DNA of 64,000 bases from JAJDTQ01 sp963422385 (GTDB lineage Bacteria; Desulfobacterota; Binatia; UBA9968; JAJDTQ01): assembly GCA_963422385.1 (NCBI GenBank), contig OY729432.1:682001-746000 (forward strand), read 5' to 3'. Under the pieces are notes generated by a model. It ran no database searches, was not told the origin of the DNA, and worked only from the letters and a program-made list of their open reading frames with translations. The translations under genes and the position numbers were made by a program. Positions 51,970 to 62,352 of this stretch are shown here, in pieces; position 1 is the stretch's first letter; each line of letters starts with the position of its first letter.

Positions 51970-52749
51970 TTGGACATTGTGGTCTGCGGCAAAATCATCC
52001 CTGCCAGCACCGTGACCATCGAGATCGACCCCGCCACGAAGCGGATGATCCGCAAGGGCGTCGCCCACGAGTTGGACCCGGCCGCGGCCAGCGCCGTGGA
52101 AGAGGCGTTGCGGCTGATGGAGCAGGTGGGCGGCACGGTCACCTTGGTGACCATGGGGTTCAACCAGATCACCATCGGCATACGGACGGCGCTGGCCATG
52201 GGGGCTACCTCCGCGGTGCACATCTTCGACGATGCGCTGGCGGGGTCGGACGCCTTGGCAACCGCCAAGGCCCTGGCCGCAGCCATCCGGAAAAAACCCT
52301 TCGACCTCATCATCTGCGGCACCGAGAGCAGCGACAGCTATTCCGGCATCGTGCCGGGCCAGATCGCGCGGCTGCTGGGTGTTCCGCCGGTCACCTTCGC
52401 CAACGAGATGGCCGTGGAGGGATCGACCCTGTCCATCAAGCGCCAGAGTGAAACCGGCTACGACGTGGTGGAGGCCGACCTCCCGGCGCTGGTCACGGTC
52501 ACCAGCGGCATCAACGAGCCGCGCTACCCGCAACTCAAGGGCATCATGTCGGCCAAGAGAAAGGAAATCCTGCAGTACTCCGTCGAGGATCTCGGCCTCA
52601 CGCCGGACGACGTGGGCGAGCCGGGAGCCCGGGAGAAGGTGCTGGAGGTCGGTCGGCCGGCGCAGCGCGAGGCGGGAGACGTGGTGGAGGACGACGGCGA
52701 AGGGGGCAAGCGGATCGCCGATTTCCTGGCCGAGGCCAAGGTCCTATAG
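51970..52749 (+). CDS. etfB: Electron transfer flavoprotein subunit beta
   Basis: 259 residues from TTG 51970, preceded by GGAGG. The ETF-beta fold is seen in IVVCGKIIPASTVTIEID, the AMP-binding stretch GTESSDSYSGIVPGQIARLL, and VTVTSGINEPRYPQLKGIM. With EtfA it passes electrons from dehydrogenases or to an oxygenase/quinone. It is adjacent to the diiron protein, so a partner role is plausible. Rare start codon, but position and ribosome site support it. Confidence 0.92.
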   Translation: MDIVVCGKIIPASTVTIEIDPATKRMIRKGVAHELDPAAASAVEEALRLMEQVGGTVTLVTMGFNQITIGIRTALAMGATSAVHIFDDALAGSDALATAKALAAAIRKKPFDLIICGTESSDSYSGIVPGQIARLLGVPPVTFANEMAVEGSTLSIKRQSETGYDVVEADLPALVTVTSGINEPRYPQLKGIMSAKRKEILQYSVEDLGLTPDDVGEPGAREKVLEVGRPAQREAGDVVEDDGEGGKRIADFLAEAKVL

Positions 52750-53712
52750 ATGGCTGATATCATTTGGGTCTATGGCGAAGTCGTGGATGAGGCCGTCACC
52801 TCCACGACATTGGAGATGGTGACCAAGGCCGCGGAGGTAGGCACCGCCGAGGTGGTCCTGCTCGGACCGGCTCCCGAGGGCGCCATGGAACTGCTCGGCC
52901 AACACGGCGCCAGCAAGATCTATCGTTCACCGGATCCGGTCTTTCGCGACTACCTGACGCTGCCCGCGGCGGCGGTGGTTGAAGCCCTCATCCGCCAACA
53001 CAAGCCGGCGGCCGTGCTGTTCGCGTCGAGCTACGGCGGCCGCGACGTGGCCGCGGCCATAAGCGCGAGCCTCGACTGCGGCGCCATCACGGACGTGGCG
53101 GACTTCACGCTGGCGAACGGAACCATCGAGGCCAAGATCCCGGCTCTGGGAGCCAGCTACTGGAACACCTCCACGCTGGCGCACGACGACGTCAAGATCC
53201 TGCTGGTGAGGCCCAAGGCATTCGAACCCGCCTCCAACCCCAGGACCGCGGCGGTAGTAGAGGTCGCGGCTCCGGATGACGCCGACCTCTGCAAGGTCCG
53301 GGTCAAGGGAAAGGTCGCCGCCAAGGCCGAGGGACCGCAGTTGGACGGCGCCAACGTCATCGTCTCCGGCGGCCGCGGCTTGGCCGGAGCCGAGAACTTC
53401 GACATGTTGCGCGAGTTGGCGGACCTGCTGGGTGGGGCGGTAGGCGCCACCCGCGCCGTGGTGGACTCCGGTTGGGTACCCTACTCCTTGCAGATCGGCC
53501 AGACCGGCAAGACCGTCAAACCCGAGATCTACATCGCCTGCGGCATCTCCGGCGCCGTGCAGCACCTGGCCGGCATGAAGGACTCCAAGCTGATCGTCGC
53601 CGTCAACAAGGATGCCGATGCCCCCATCTTCCAGATGTGCGACCTCGGTATCGTGGGCGACGTCTTCAAGGTCATCCCCCAGTTGATCGAAGAGATAAAG
53701 GCCCGCAAGTAG
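52750..53712 (+). CDS. etfA: Electron transfer flavoprotein subunit alpha
   Basis: 320 residues starting immediately after etfB. The C-terminal FAD domain carries IVSGGRGLAGAENF, VVDSGWVPYSLQIGQTGKTV, KPEIYIACGISGAVQHLAGM and KDADAPIFQMCDLGIVGD. EtfA holds FAD; the heterodimer shuttles electrons. It ends the operon, followed by a 338-base gap containing an attenuator-like structure. Confidence 0.94.
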   Translation: MADIIWVYGEVVDEAVTSTTLEMVTKAAEVGTAEVVLLGPAPEGAMELLGQHGASKIYRSPDPVFRDYLTLPAAAVVEALIRQHKPAAVLFASSYGGRDVAAAISASLDCGAITDVADFTLANGTIEAKIPALGASYWNTSTLAHDDVKILLVRPKAFEPASNPRTAAVVEVAAPDDADLCKVRVKGKVAAKAEGPQLDGANVIVSGGRGLAGAENFDMLRELADLLGGAVGATRAVVDSGWVPYSLQIGQTGKTVKPEIYIACGISGAVQHLAGMKDSKLIVAVNKDADAPIFQMCDLGIVGDVFKVIPQLIEEIKARK

Positions 53713-53727
53713 CGACGCGCGGCCCTA

Positions 53728-53828
53728 TTGACAAACAGGGCCAATCCGTAGTAAATACGGGAGGTTATGCTGATACACTAGCTAATCTCCCCTCGGGACC
53801 GAGCCGTAACCGGCCCCCGGGGGGTTTC
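53728..53828 (+). ncRNA. Promoter plus mutually exclusive hairpins (possible attenuator or small RNA)
   Basis: TTGACA (53728-53733), an 18-base spacer and TAAATA (53752-53757) form a promoter-like pair. The predicted transcript can fold GGGAGGTTA (53759-53767) with TAATCTCCC (53783-53791). It can instead fold CCCCTCGGG (53789-53797) with the CCCGGGGGG arm (53816-53824), followed by TTTCT. The two helices share 53789-53791, so they compete, as in attenuators. A 4-codon frame (Met-Leu-Ile-His) begins at 53767. No trigger is known; it could simply be the etfA terminator. Confidence 0.45.
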
Positions 53829-53902
53829 TACATCCGCGTTTCTCCCAATACGACGACGCTTGGTTGCCCGTTTCATCAGATGACACGAAACCGTCGACGA
53901 GA

Positions 53903-54040
53903 ATGTCACTGATCGACGATCCTGTCGATCGTAACGTTCGGACGGTTTCCGAAAATCGCGTCATTTCAACGCGTTGGCGTGGCGGACGGCATGGCACGAT
54001 GTTTGCCGTAATAGGACAACAAGAAATCTTTCTGGAATGA
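53903..54040 (+). CDS. Candidate 45-residue ORF upstream of a small hypothetical gene
   Basis: Starts MSLIDDPVDRNVRTVSENR and ends QQEIFLE, 10 bases before the next ATG. It has no recognised domain and only a weak ribosome site (GACGAGA). It is the only frame of note in the gap after etfA. The reading is direct, but coding status is doubtful. Confidence 0.28.
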   Translation: MSLIDDPVDRNVRTVSENRVISTRWRGGRHGTMFAVIGQQEIFLE

Positions 54041-54050
54041 GGACCCAACG

Positions 54051-54278
54051 ATGAACTCACTTACGCTTCTCGACGTCATCAACGCGGTAGGCGAATATTC
54101 GACGACCTCCGACGAACTGAAGGCCGTCGTCATTCACCTCGTCAACAGCGGCAAGGTCAAACTGGACGGCGCGCTCGCCGGTAGCAAGATCGACTTCTGC
54201 CCGAACGCCGCGCGGCAACCGGTCGTTGTCGGCTCGCAAACCGTGCCGCCCCAACAGACCCTGGACCAGGCTGGCTGA
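54051..54278 (+). CDS. Small hypothetical protein (75 residues)
   Basis: Starts MNSLTLLDVINAVGEYST, with a short alpha-beta-looking segment VIHLVNSGKVKLDGALAG and a Gln/Pro-rich tail. GAGGAC precedes the ATG. No signal peptide or known domain. It might form a winged-helix-like unit, but this is weak. It stands alone between etfA and a secreted protein. Confidence 0.5.
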   Translation: MNSLTLLDVINAVGEYSTTSDELKAVVIHLVNSGKVKLDGALAGSKIDFCPNAARQPVVVGSQTVPPQQTLDQAG

Positions 54279-54450
54279 AAGCGCGCCACGCTGGCAGAGC
54301 CGCGCATTGCTTCCTGGTTGGCCGAAGCGGCCATACACTCCCCACTCCCGCCAGGATTTATCTCGGCGGACTATCGTTCTCGGCACTCGTTTGTTGGGTT
54401 GTCATGAAAGTCCTGAGCGAAACGTCAACCATGCCGCAAGGTGCAGGCCC

Positions 54451-55035
54451 ATGACGATCATACATCCAAGCCTTTGTTTTGCGTTGGTCTTACTACTATG
54501 TGCGGCTGCGTCTACAACGGTTTCCGCCCAAGTATCCAGTAGCAATTCACACCAAACGACGTCTACCATCGGAGAACCGCCCGTTCTCAAGCTACATGGA
54601 GTTACACTGGGGACAAAGATAAAGTGGGGAGCGCAGTTGTTGTTCTATCCTGAGGCCATCAAGCCTGTGAGAGTGCTCCATGCTTACGAACGGAACGTTA
54701 TTTGCAACGATGACGAGACCAAATCCAGTCGCAACCCAGGTTTCGTAGTTGTATCCTCCGCCCCGGAAGGCAGCACTCTGGAAACCGGCAAATTGATCAA
54801 GGGCGGTATTCCAGACAGTACTGGAGGCAAACCCGTCACGCTAAAGACCGCCTGCGATTCATCGAAGGCCGATAAGTACCTCTTGACCTTGTGTGGTTTC
54901 CAAAATCAAAAGGTCAGTGGACTGTATTGGACCGATATATCAAAGGCGCCTACCACTTACGCTGAAATACTGATGAAGACACCCCTGCCGACGACGCAAG
55001 GGGGCAAAGATGCATCGAAGGACAGCCGGTCCTGA
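54451..55035 (+). CDS. Secreted hypothetical protein
   Basis: 194 residues from ATG 54451 with a clear signal peptide (FALVLLLCAAASTTVSA, cleavage near residue 27). The mature part has three cysteines (VICND, KTACDSS, LTLCGFQ) and low complexity at both ends. AT-richer than its neighbours, suggesting transfer. No family recognised; probably periplasmic or surface. An upstream in-frame extension to 54226 lacks a signal peptide and is rejected. Confidence 0.6.
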   Translation: MTIIHPSLCFALVLLLCAAASTTVSAQVSSSNSHQTTSTIGEPPVLKLHGVTLGTKIKWGAQLLFYPEAIKPVRVLHAYERNVICNDDETKSSRNPGFVVVSSAPEGSTLETGKLIKGGIPDSTGGKPVTLKTACDSSKADKYLLTLCGFQNQKVSGLYWTDISKAPTTYAEILMKTPLPTTQGGKDASKDSRS

Positions 55036-55154
55036 AAACGCAACTGATTCCACGCATCGTTGCGTGCGTTGACGCCCACGCAACTCGCCAACCCGGCGTT
55101 CAATCCGTGGCTCACGCCAGTGCGTCCTGACACGAAGCAACCGGGGCGACGCGA

Positions 55155-55416
55155 CATGTACTGCATTCCCGGCAGTTCAACTGCTCGATCCTGGATGAGC
55201 TTTCTCAACGGGTGGATGAATTCCGCCGGCAGGTCGTCATCGGAACCGCGCAACTCGACATCATGAAGCCCCACGCCGTGCTCATGCACCCGTTGCCGCC
55301 CTTGGCGAGATCCCCCAGAAGTCGACGCGGATCCGAGAGCCTGGTACTTCCGGCAGGCGGGCAAGGGCATGTTTATCAGGATGTCGCTGCTGGAGTGGGT
55401 TTTCGAAGGCGACTGA
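55155..55416 (+). pseudogene. pyrB: Aspartate carbamoyltransferase (pyrB) C-terminal fragment
   Basis: One frame gives DMYCIPG and DEFRRQVVIGTAQLDIMKPH followed by AVLMHPLP, the end of the ATCase aspartate domain. After a frameshift near 55310 another frame gives PEVDADPRAWYFRQAGKGMF, then IRMSLLEWVFEGD and a TGA at 55414. The HPLP motif and the YFRQ..G...R end are canonical, but the N-terminal two-thirds are absent. It is a frameshifted remnant lying 20 bases before pyrD. Confidence 0.78.
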
Positions 55417-55436
55417 ACGAACCCTGACCCTCCGCG

Positions 55437-56657
55437 ATGCTCTACGAGAAGATTCTGACGCCGCTGCTGTTCCGCGTCGACGCCGAGACCGCACACGACG
55501 GCGCCTTGAACCTGCTGCGGCGGGCGAACTCGCGGCCGTGGCTGCACCGGCTTCTGGCCGGGCAAGGCCCTGCGCCGGAGCCGCGCCTCGATCAGACCCT
55601 GTGTGGAATGCGCTTCAGCAATCCCACCGACCTGGTGGCGGGCTTCGACAAGAACGGAATCCTGGCGCCCGCACTGGCAGCCCTCGGCTTCGGTTTCATC
55701 ACGGTCGGGTCCGTGACTCCCGGTCGCGGTCAACCCGGCAACCCCCGGCCGCGTCTGTTCCGGGACGTCCCGAACCAGGCACTGTGGAACCGCCTCGGCT
55801 TCAACAACCGCGGCGCAGACACCTTGGCAAGAGTGTTGAAACGCCGGCCCCGGCTGCCGGTTCCCCTTGGGATCAGCCTAGGCAAGGCGCTGCAAACGCC
55901 CATCGACGACGCCTTCCAGGATTACGCCTGTTCCCTGGATAAGCTCTATCCGTAAGCGGACTTCTTCGAGATCTGCATCAGCTCGCCCAACACCCTGCAT
56001 CTGCGAGAGCTTCAAGAAGGCAGCCGGCTGGACAGGTTGCTAACCAGCCTGGTGAAGAAGGCCGACGATCTGGCACGGTCCGCCGGCATGGCGCGACGAA
56101 AGCCTCTCTGGCCGAAGTTCGCCCCGGACATGCCGCCCATTCTCCGCGACATCGCGGTGGCCGTGTGCCGCGAGCTGCTGGATCCCGGAATCGATGCCGG
56201 CATCATCGGCAACAGCACCATCGATCCTGCCGTCAACCCGGATCCGGAAAAGGGGGGTTACAGCGGCCGCCCGCTCTTCCCCAAGGCGTTGAAGGAGGTT
56301 GGCGGCGCCGCTGCCCGCCTGAACGGCGGCCTCACGCTGGTCGGCAACGGGGGCATCTTCGACGGCCATGACGCCTACACCATGATGAAGCAAAGCGGCT
56401 GCCCGCTGGTGCAGGTCCACAGCGCCTTCCCCTACCAGGGTCCGACCATCGCCAGAAAGATGCAGCAGGAGCTCCTGGAGGCCATGGACCGGCACGGCAT
56501 GCGGCACGTGTCGGAGATCGCAGGCCCGACCGCCGGACGGCCGACGGCTGCCACCTTCAGAACGGAGGCCGGTCCAGGCTGCGGTACTGGATGGCTTCGG
56601 CGATGTGCGGCGGCAGGATCCCTTCGGTGCCCGCGAGATCGGCGATGGTGCGGCTGA
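55437..56657 (+). pseudogene. pyrD: Dihydroorotate dehydrogenase (class 2), interrupted by an in-frame TAA
   Basis: The frame encodes a class 2 PyrD: LYEKILTPLLFRVDAETAHD, LVAGFDKNGILAPALAALGF and TVGSVTPGRGQPGNPRPR. It stops at TAA 55953-55955 after LDKLYP, where the family has a Tyr (YPYADFFE). Reading on in the same frame gives ADFFEICISSPNT, PLWPKFAPDMPP, STIDPAV and GGIFDGHDAYTMM to about 56525. The frame then stays open into the comM 3' end, so the natural stop seems lost. A single base change explains the break. Sequencing error is possible. Confidence 0.85.
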
Positions 56658-58083
56658 CCTTCAAAATGCGCACGTAGGCGCGGGCGCTCAGGCCGAGCCT
56701 CTTGATGGCGGTCTCCAGAAGCTGCTCGCCCGCCGTATCCACCAGGCAGTAGCGCCGGACGTCGCGAGCGCTCATGCGCGCGTTGGCGTGGATTCCGGTC
56801 CGCTCGAAGCGCTCTACCTGCACCCTCCGCGCCTGGTTGACCCGCTCGCGAATGGCACCGGAGGGCTCGCCCGGCACCCGTGACACCAGCGCCTGGTACT
56901 CCACCGCCGGCACTTCCACCTGGATATCGATGCGGTCGAGCAGTGGTCCGGACACCCGGGAGCGGTACCGGGTAATCTGCATCGGGGTGCAGCGGCATTC
57001 CTTTTCCGGGTCCGAGAAGAAACCGCAGGGGCAGGGATTCATGGCCGCCACCAGCATGAATGCGGCCGGATAGTCGATGGAGCCGGCCGCCCGGACGACC
57101 GTGATACGGCCATCCTCCAAGGGCTGGCGCAGGACCTCGAGGACGTTGCGACGGAACTCCGGCGCCTCGTCGAGAAAGAGCACGCCGTTGTGGGCCAGCG
57201 AAACCTCCCCGGGCTTCGGCACCGTGCCTCCCCCCACCAGGCCGACATCGGAGATGGTGTGATGCGGCGCCCGGAACGGCCGAACCGCCACCAGCGCCCG
57301 ACCGTCCAGCACCCCCGTCACACTGTGGATCTTGGTGGTCTCGAGAGCCTCCGCCAGAGTGAGATCCGGCAGGACGGTGGGAAGCCGCTTGGCCAGCATG
57401 GTCTTCCCGGAGCCCGGAGGCCCCATCATCAGGACGTTGTGGCCACCCGCGGCCGCCACCTCCAGCGCCCGCTTGACGTGGGGCTGTCCGCGAACGTCGC
57501 TGAAGTCGGCGTCATGGACGGCGTGTTGACGAAACAGGCGGCCCAGGTCGACCCGGGTGGGGTCGATCTCCCGCTCTCCGTTGAGAAACTCCACGACTTC
57601 GGCAAGACTCTCCACGCCGTAGACGTCGATGTCCTGGATCACCGCGGCTTCGGCGCTGTTGGCACGGGGCAGGATCAGGCCCTTCAGCCCTTGGTCCCGC
57701 ACGGCGGCCGCGATGGGCAACGCGCCGCGAACGGGCTTCACGGCGCCGTCCAGGGAAAGCTCACCCAACAACAGGTAGTCGGCGAGACGGGACGGCTGCA
57801 CGGCCCCTTGAGCCGCAACGATGCCCATGGCCATGGGCAGATCGTAGCCGGACCCTTCCTTCTTGACGTCGGCCGGCGCCAGATTGATGGTGATCCTCTG
57901 CGGCGGGAACGGGTAGCCGCAGTTCCTCAATGCCGCGCGTACGCGCACCTTGCTCTCGCGTACGGCGCCCTCGGGCAAACCCACCATGGCCAGTTCCGGG
58001 AGGCCCGACGCGATATCGACCTCCACCGCCACCTTGAGCGCTTCGATGCCGTGAAGCGACGCGCCGTAGATCCTCCCAAGCAT
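56557..58083 (-). CDS. comM: YifB/ComM-family Mg-chelatase-like AAA ATPase
   Basis: 508 residues. The N-terminal part has DIASGLPELAMVGLPEGAVR and INLAPADVKKEGSGYDLP. The AAA core follows with Walker A MMGPPGSGKTMLAKRLP and Walker B GVLFLDEAPEF, then the zinc-like CPCGFFSDPEKECRC and a C-terminal helical domain. ComM is a branch-migration helicase that aids natural transformation. The 3' end overlaps the run-on pyrD frame. Confidence 0.92.
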   Translation of the reverse strand: MLGRIYGASLHGIEALKVAVEVDIASGLPELAMVGLPEGAVRESKVRVRAALRNCGYPFPPQRITINLAPADVKKEGSGYDLPMAMGIVAAQGAVQPSRLADYLLLGELSLDGAVKPVRGALPIAAAVRDQGLKGLILPRANSAEAAVIQDIDVYGVESLAEVVEFLNGEREIDPTRVDLGRLFRQHAVHDADFSDVRGQPHVKRALEVAAAGGHNVLMMGPPGSGKTMLAKRLPTVLPDLTLAEALETTKIHSVTGVLDGRALVAVRPFRAPHHTISDVGLVGGGTVPKPGEVSLAHNGVLFLDEAPEFRRNVLEVLRQPLEDGRITVVRAAGSIDYPAAFMLVAAMNPCPCGFFSDPEKECRCTPMQITRYRSRVSGPLLDRIDIQVEVPAVEYQALVSRVPGEPSGAIRERVNQARRVQVERFERTGIHANARMSARDVRRYCLVDTAGEQLLETAIKRLGLSARAYVRILKVSRTIADLAGTEGILPPHIAEAIQYRSLDRPPF

Positions 58084-58278
58084 GTCCGGATATCTGTCGG
58101 CATTTTGCTCCAGGACTTTAGTCTGCCTCCAACGCGAATGATGCTATTGCCTGAAATCATTGGCGAATTGAGCGCTGGTTCGCGCACGGACCCGGATCGG
58201 CGGAAACCCGGAGCTTGCCAGTTCGAATAAATCTTGCTACGAGATCTCATGGACCACATGATGACGTGGAAAGATCAG

Positions 58279-58308
58279 AAAGCCCGGGCGGAAGTCCGGG
58301 CTTTTTTT
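58279..58308 (+). terminator. Intrinsic terminator / possible attenuator directly before guaB
   Basis: AAAGCCCGG (58279-58287) pairs with CCGGGCTTT (58296-58304), followed by a run of seven T. It ends only 24 bases before the guaB ATG. A promoter-like TTGCCA-17-TACGAG (58214-58242) lies upstream, giving a leader of about 60 bases. guaB must be read through this or start after it. Confidence 0.7.
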
Positions 58309-58332
58309 GTACCAACCGCTTCGAGGTGAAAG

Positions 58333-59795
<1,463 letters not shown>

Positions 59796-59799
<4 letters not shown>

Positions 59800-61328
59800 T
59801 CGTCATTCTGGACTTCGGGTCGCAGTACACCCAGCTCATTGCGCGCCGTGTACGCGAAGCGCGCGTCTACTGCGAGATACACCCCTTCGATACCCCCGTG
59901 GAACGGCTGGCGCGGCTCGGGCCCGACGGCGTCATCCTGTCCGGCGGACCCGCCAGCGTCTATGGCAGCGGCGCACCCACGGTGAACCCGGAGTTGTTCC
60001 GGCTGCCCGTACCCTTTCTGGGCATCTGCTACGGCATGGGCATCATCAACCAGGCCATGGGGGGCGGCGTGGCCGAGGCCTCCGAGCGCGAGTACGGTCT
60101 CGCCGACCTCTACGTCGATGACGCCACGGACCTCTTCGCCGGCCTCGACCCGGACGCCGGCCAGAGCGTGTGGATGAGCCACGGCGACCGGATGACGTCG
60201 CTTCCGGAGCACTGGTCGGTGATCGCGCATACCGGCAATTCCCCCATTGCCGCCTTTGCCGACGGCCGGCGGCGCTTCTACGGCCTCCAGTTTCATCCCG
60301 AGGTGGTTCACACCCGACACGGGCGAACCATGCTGGAGAACTTCCTGTTCCGCATCTGCCGGTGCGCGGCCGATTGGGACATGGAGCACTTCGCCACCGC
60401 CGCGGTGGAGAAGATTCGCCGGCAGGTGGGCGACGGCCGCGTGCTGTGCGGCTTGAGCGGCGGGGTCGACTCGTCGGTGGCCGCCACCCTCGTGCACCGC
60501 GCCATCGGCGACCGGCTCGTCTGCGTCTTCGTCAACAACGGGCTGCTGCGGCAGGGCGAGGTGGAGGCCGTGTCCCGGGTCATGGGGGAACGATTCGGCG
60601 CCGGCTTTCGCTGCGTGGACGCGTCCCCGCAGTTCCTCGACGTCCTGGAAGGCGTGGAGGACCCGGAGGAGAAGCGTAAACGCATCGGCAACCTCTTCAT
60701 CCGGGTGTTCGAGGAGGAGACCCGGAAGCTCGGCGACTTCCCCTTCCTGTGCCAGGGGACCCTCTATCCCGACGTCATCGAGTCCGTGCCCCATGCCGGC
60801 CCGTCCGCGCTCATCAAGAGCCATCACAACGTCGGCGGGCTTCCGAAGAACATGAAGTTCGAGCTGGTGGAGCCCTTGCGGGAGCTGTTCAAGGACGAGG
60901 TCCGGATGCTGGGCCGGGAGCTGGGCCTGCCCGACCGGTGGATCCACCGCCAGCCGTTTCCCGGGCCCGGTCTCGCCATCCGCATCCTCGGCGACGTGAC
61001 CGAGGAGCGGCTCGGGATCCTGCGGGCCGCGGACGCCATCGTGGTCGAGGAAATCCGCAACGCCGGGTTGTACGAACGCATCTGGCAATCCTTCGCCATC
61101 CTCCTGCCCGTTCGCACCGTGGGCGTCATGGGCGACGAGCGGACCTACGAGAACGTCGCGGCCGTGAGAGCGGTGGACAGCCAGGACGGCATGACCGCCG
61201 ACTGGGTCTCGCTGCCCCCGGATCTCCTGGGCCGCATCTCCAACCGCATCATCAACGAGGTGCGCGGCATCAACCGGGTGGTCTACGACATCTCGTCCAA
61301 GCCGCCGGCTACCATCGAATGGGAGTGA
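59796..61328 (+). CDS. guaA: GMP synthase (glutamine-hydrolysing)
   Basis: 510 residues. The glutaminase domain has ILSGGPASVYG, the nucleophile Cys in PFLGICYGMGI, and the His in LQFHPEVVHT. The ATP-pyrophosphatase domain has the PP-loop LSGGVDSSVAATLVHRAIG. The dimerisation end includes RQPFPGPGLAIRILG. It aminates XMP to GMP. It overlaps guaB by 4 bases, so translation is coupled. Confidence 0.96.
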
Positions 61329-61346
61329 CTTGAGGATTTCTCCATT

Positions 61347-61493
61347 ATGTTTGAAATAGCAGGTGGTATCTTGCTGGCGGTTTTCCTTTTAGCGACTATT
61401 CGCTTTTGGTTGCCAATTATTGTTGTCATTGCCGCAGTGATACTTGTTGTTGGGTTAGGAGTGACTGTGCTTTCCCTTTTTGGACTTTTATGA
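61347..61493 (+). CDS. 48-residue hydrophobic small membrane protein
   Basis: ATG 61347 after GAGG, ending in TGA at 61491. Two predicted hydrophobic segments: ILLAVFLLATIRFWLPIIVV and AVILVVGLGVTVLSLFGLL. No known family. It lies 18 bases after guaA but is far AT-richer, so it may be a transferred gene. Small single- or double-pass membrane proteins of this size are often overlooked. Confidence 0.45.
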   Translation: MFEIAGGILLAVFLLATIRFWLPIIVVIAAVILVVGLGVTVLSLFGLL

Positions 61494-61736
61494 AACCTCT
61501 ACAAGTGCCCATTTATAGTGAGGTATGGATACAGTGCAGCGGTGTCCACGCTGTTGGTGAGCCCCCGTGGCAGGAACACACCACTCCGTTTGTCCTGAGC
61601 ATGTTAAGGGCCTCACGGCCCAAGGCCGATGGCAGCAACTGCCTAAAAATTGTGCAGTTACTTGGAAGCAGAAGTTATGGCCCGCGGGCTGGCCTGTGCC
61701 AATGGAAGTAACTGGCAGTACTTGAAAGCCGTTCAT

Positions 61737-61840
61737 CCTTCGACTTCGCTGGCGCTACGCTCAGGACGAACGGGAGAAAGGATGCTACGTTTTTCCTGTG
61801 CCTCCGTTTGTCCTGAGCGTAGCGCCAGCGAAGTCGAAGG
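61737..61840. repeat. Large inverted repeat, CCTTCGAC...CAGGACGAACGG type
   Basis: Arm 1 (61737-61773) and arm 2 (61804-61840) are inverted copies of 37 bases differing at one position, separated by 30 bases. Smaller relatives lie at about 61585-61600 and 62205-62231. The pocket from 61494 to 61870 contains no convincing gene apart from this element. It could fold as a long hairpin. Confidence 0.85.
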
Positions 61841-61870
61841 ACGCGCGAGTAGCTGGGAGCGATGCTCATC

Positions 61871-62170
61871 ATGAGTTTCTGGGTCTACATATTGCGTTGC
61901 GGCGATGGGTCCTACTACACCGGTCACACCGATGACCTTGAACACCGCCTTCAGCAGCATCATGCCGGTGTCTTCGGAGGACATACTGCGTCCCGAAAAC
62001 CTCTGTCGCTGATCTATTCTCGTGATTTCCCGTCAAGGGAAGAGGCATTGGCAGTTGAACGACAGATCAAGGGCTGGAGTCGAAAGAAGAAAGAGGCCAT
62101 GATGCGTGGAGACTGGTCCGCCGTGACGCGGTTGTCCCGAGGAAAGCACAGGCATGAACGCTCATCTTAG
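61871..62170 (+). CDS. GIY-YIG nuclease family protein
   Basis: 99 residues from ATG 61871. SFWVYILRCGDGSYYTGHTD is the GIY-YIG strand pair with its catalytic Tyr; the helix has RLQQHHAG and the catalytic Glu region is SREEALAVERQIKGWSRKKK. Stand-alone relatives (UPF0213/YhbQ type) have unclear targets. It is flanked by inverted-repeat elements on both sides, which may be its mobility or cleavage sites. AT-richer than the guaA side. Confidence 0.85.
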   Translation: MSFWVYILRCGDGSYYTGHTDDLEHRLQQHHAGVFGGHTASRKPLSLIYSRDFPSREEALAVERQIKGWSRKKKEAMMRGDWSAVTRLSRGKHRHERSS

Positions 62171-62204
62171 GGACGCTGCGATGCACGTCTCGCCAGCGGA
62201 CTCC

Positions 62205-62231
62205 GCCCTTCGACGGGGCTCAGGACGAACG
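62205..62231. repeat. Short relative of the CCTTCGAC...CAGGACGAACGG repeat
   Basis: CCCTTCGACGGGGCTCAGG then ACGAACGG matches both ends of the arms at 61737-61840 with a shorter middle. It lies 35 bases after the GIY-YIG gene. Confidence 0.7.
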
Positions 62232-62352
62232 GTTGGTTGTCACGGCGGTTACTCCCATTGACCGGTAGCCGTATGACCCTTCAAGGACGACTGACAGGCT
62301 ACTGCCCTCATGAGCTTCGGGCTTTGCCCCCTTCCCTGATTGGAGATAAACA

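Noticed and set aside
55437..56657. TAA in pyrD as recoding or readthrough
   Set aside because: TAA is used as a normal stop elsewhere in such genomes and there is no recoding signal; a mutation or error is simpler.
58249..58329. 26-codon leader ORF before guaB (MDHMMTWKDQKARAEVR...)
   Set aside because: It runs through the terminator stem and has no ribosome site; probably chance, though kept as a note under the attenuator.
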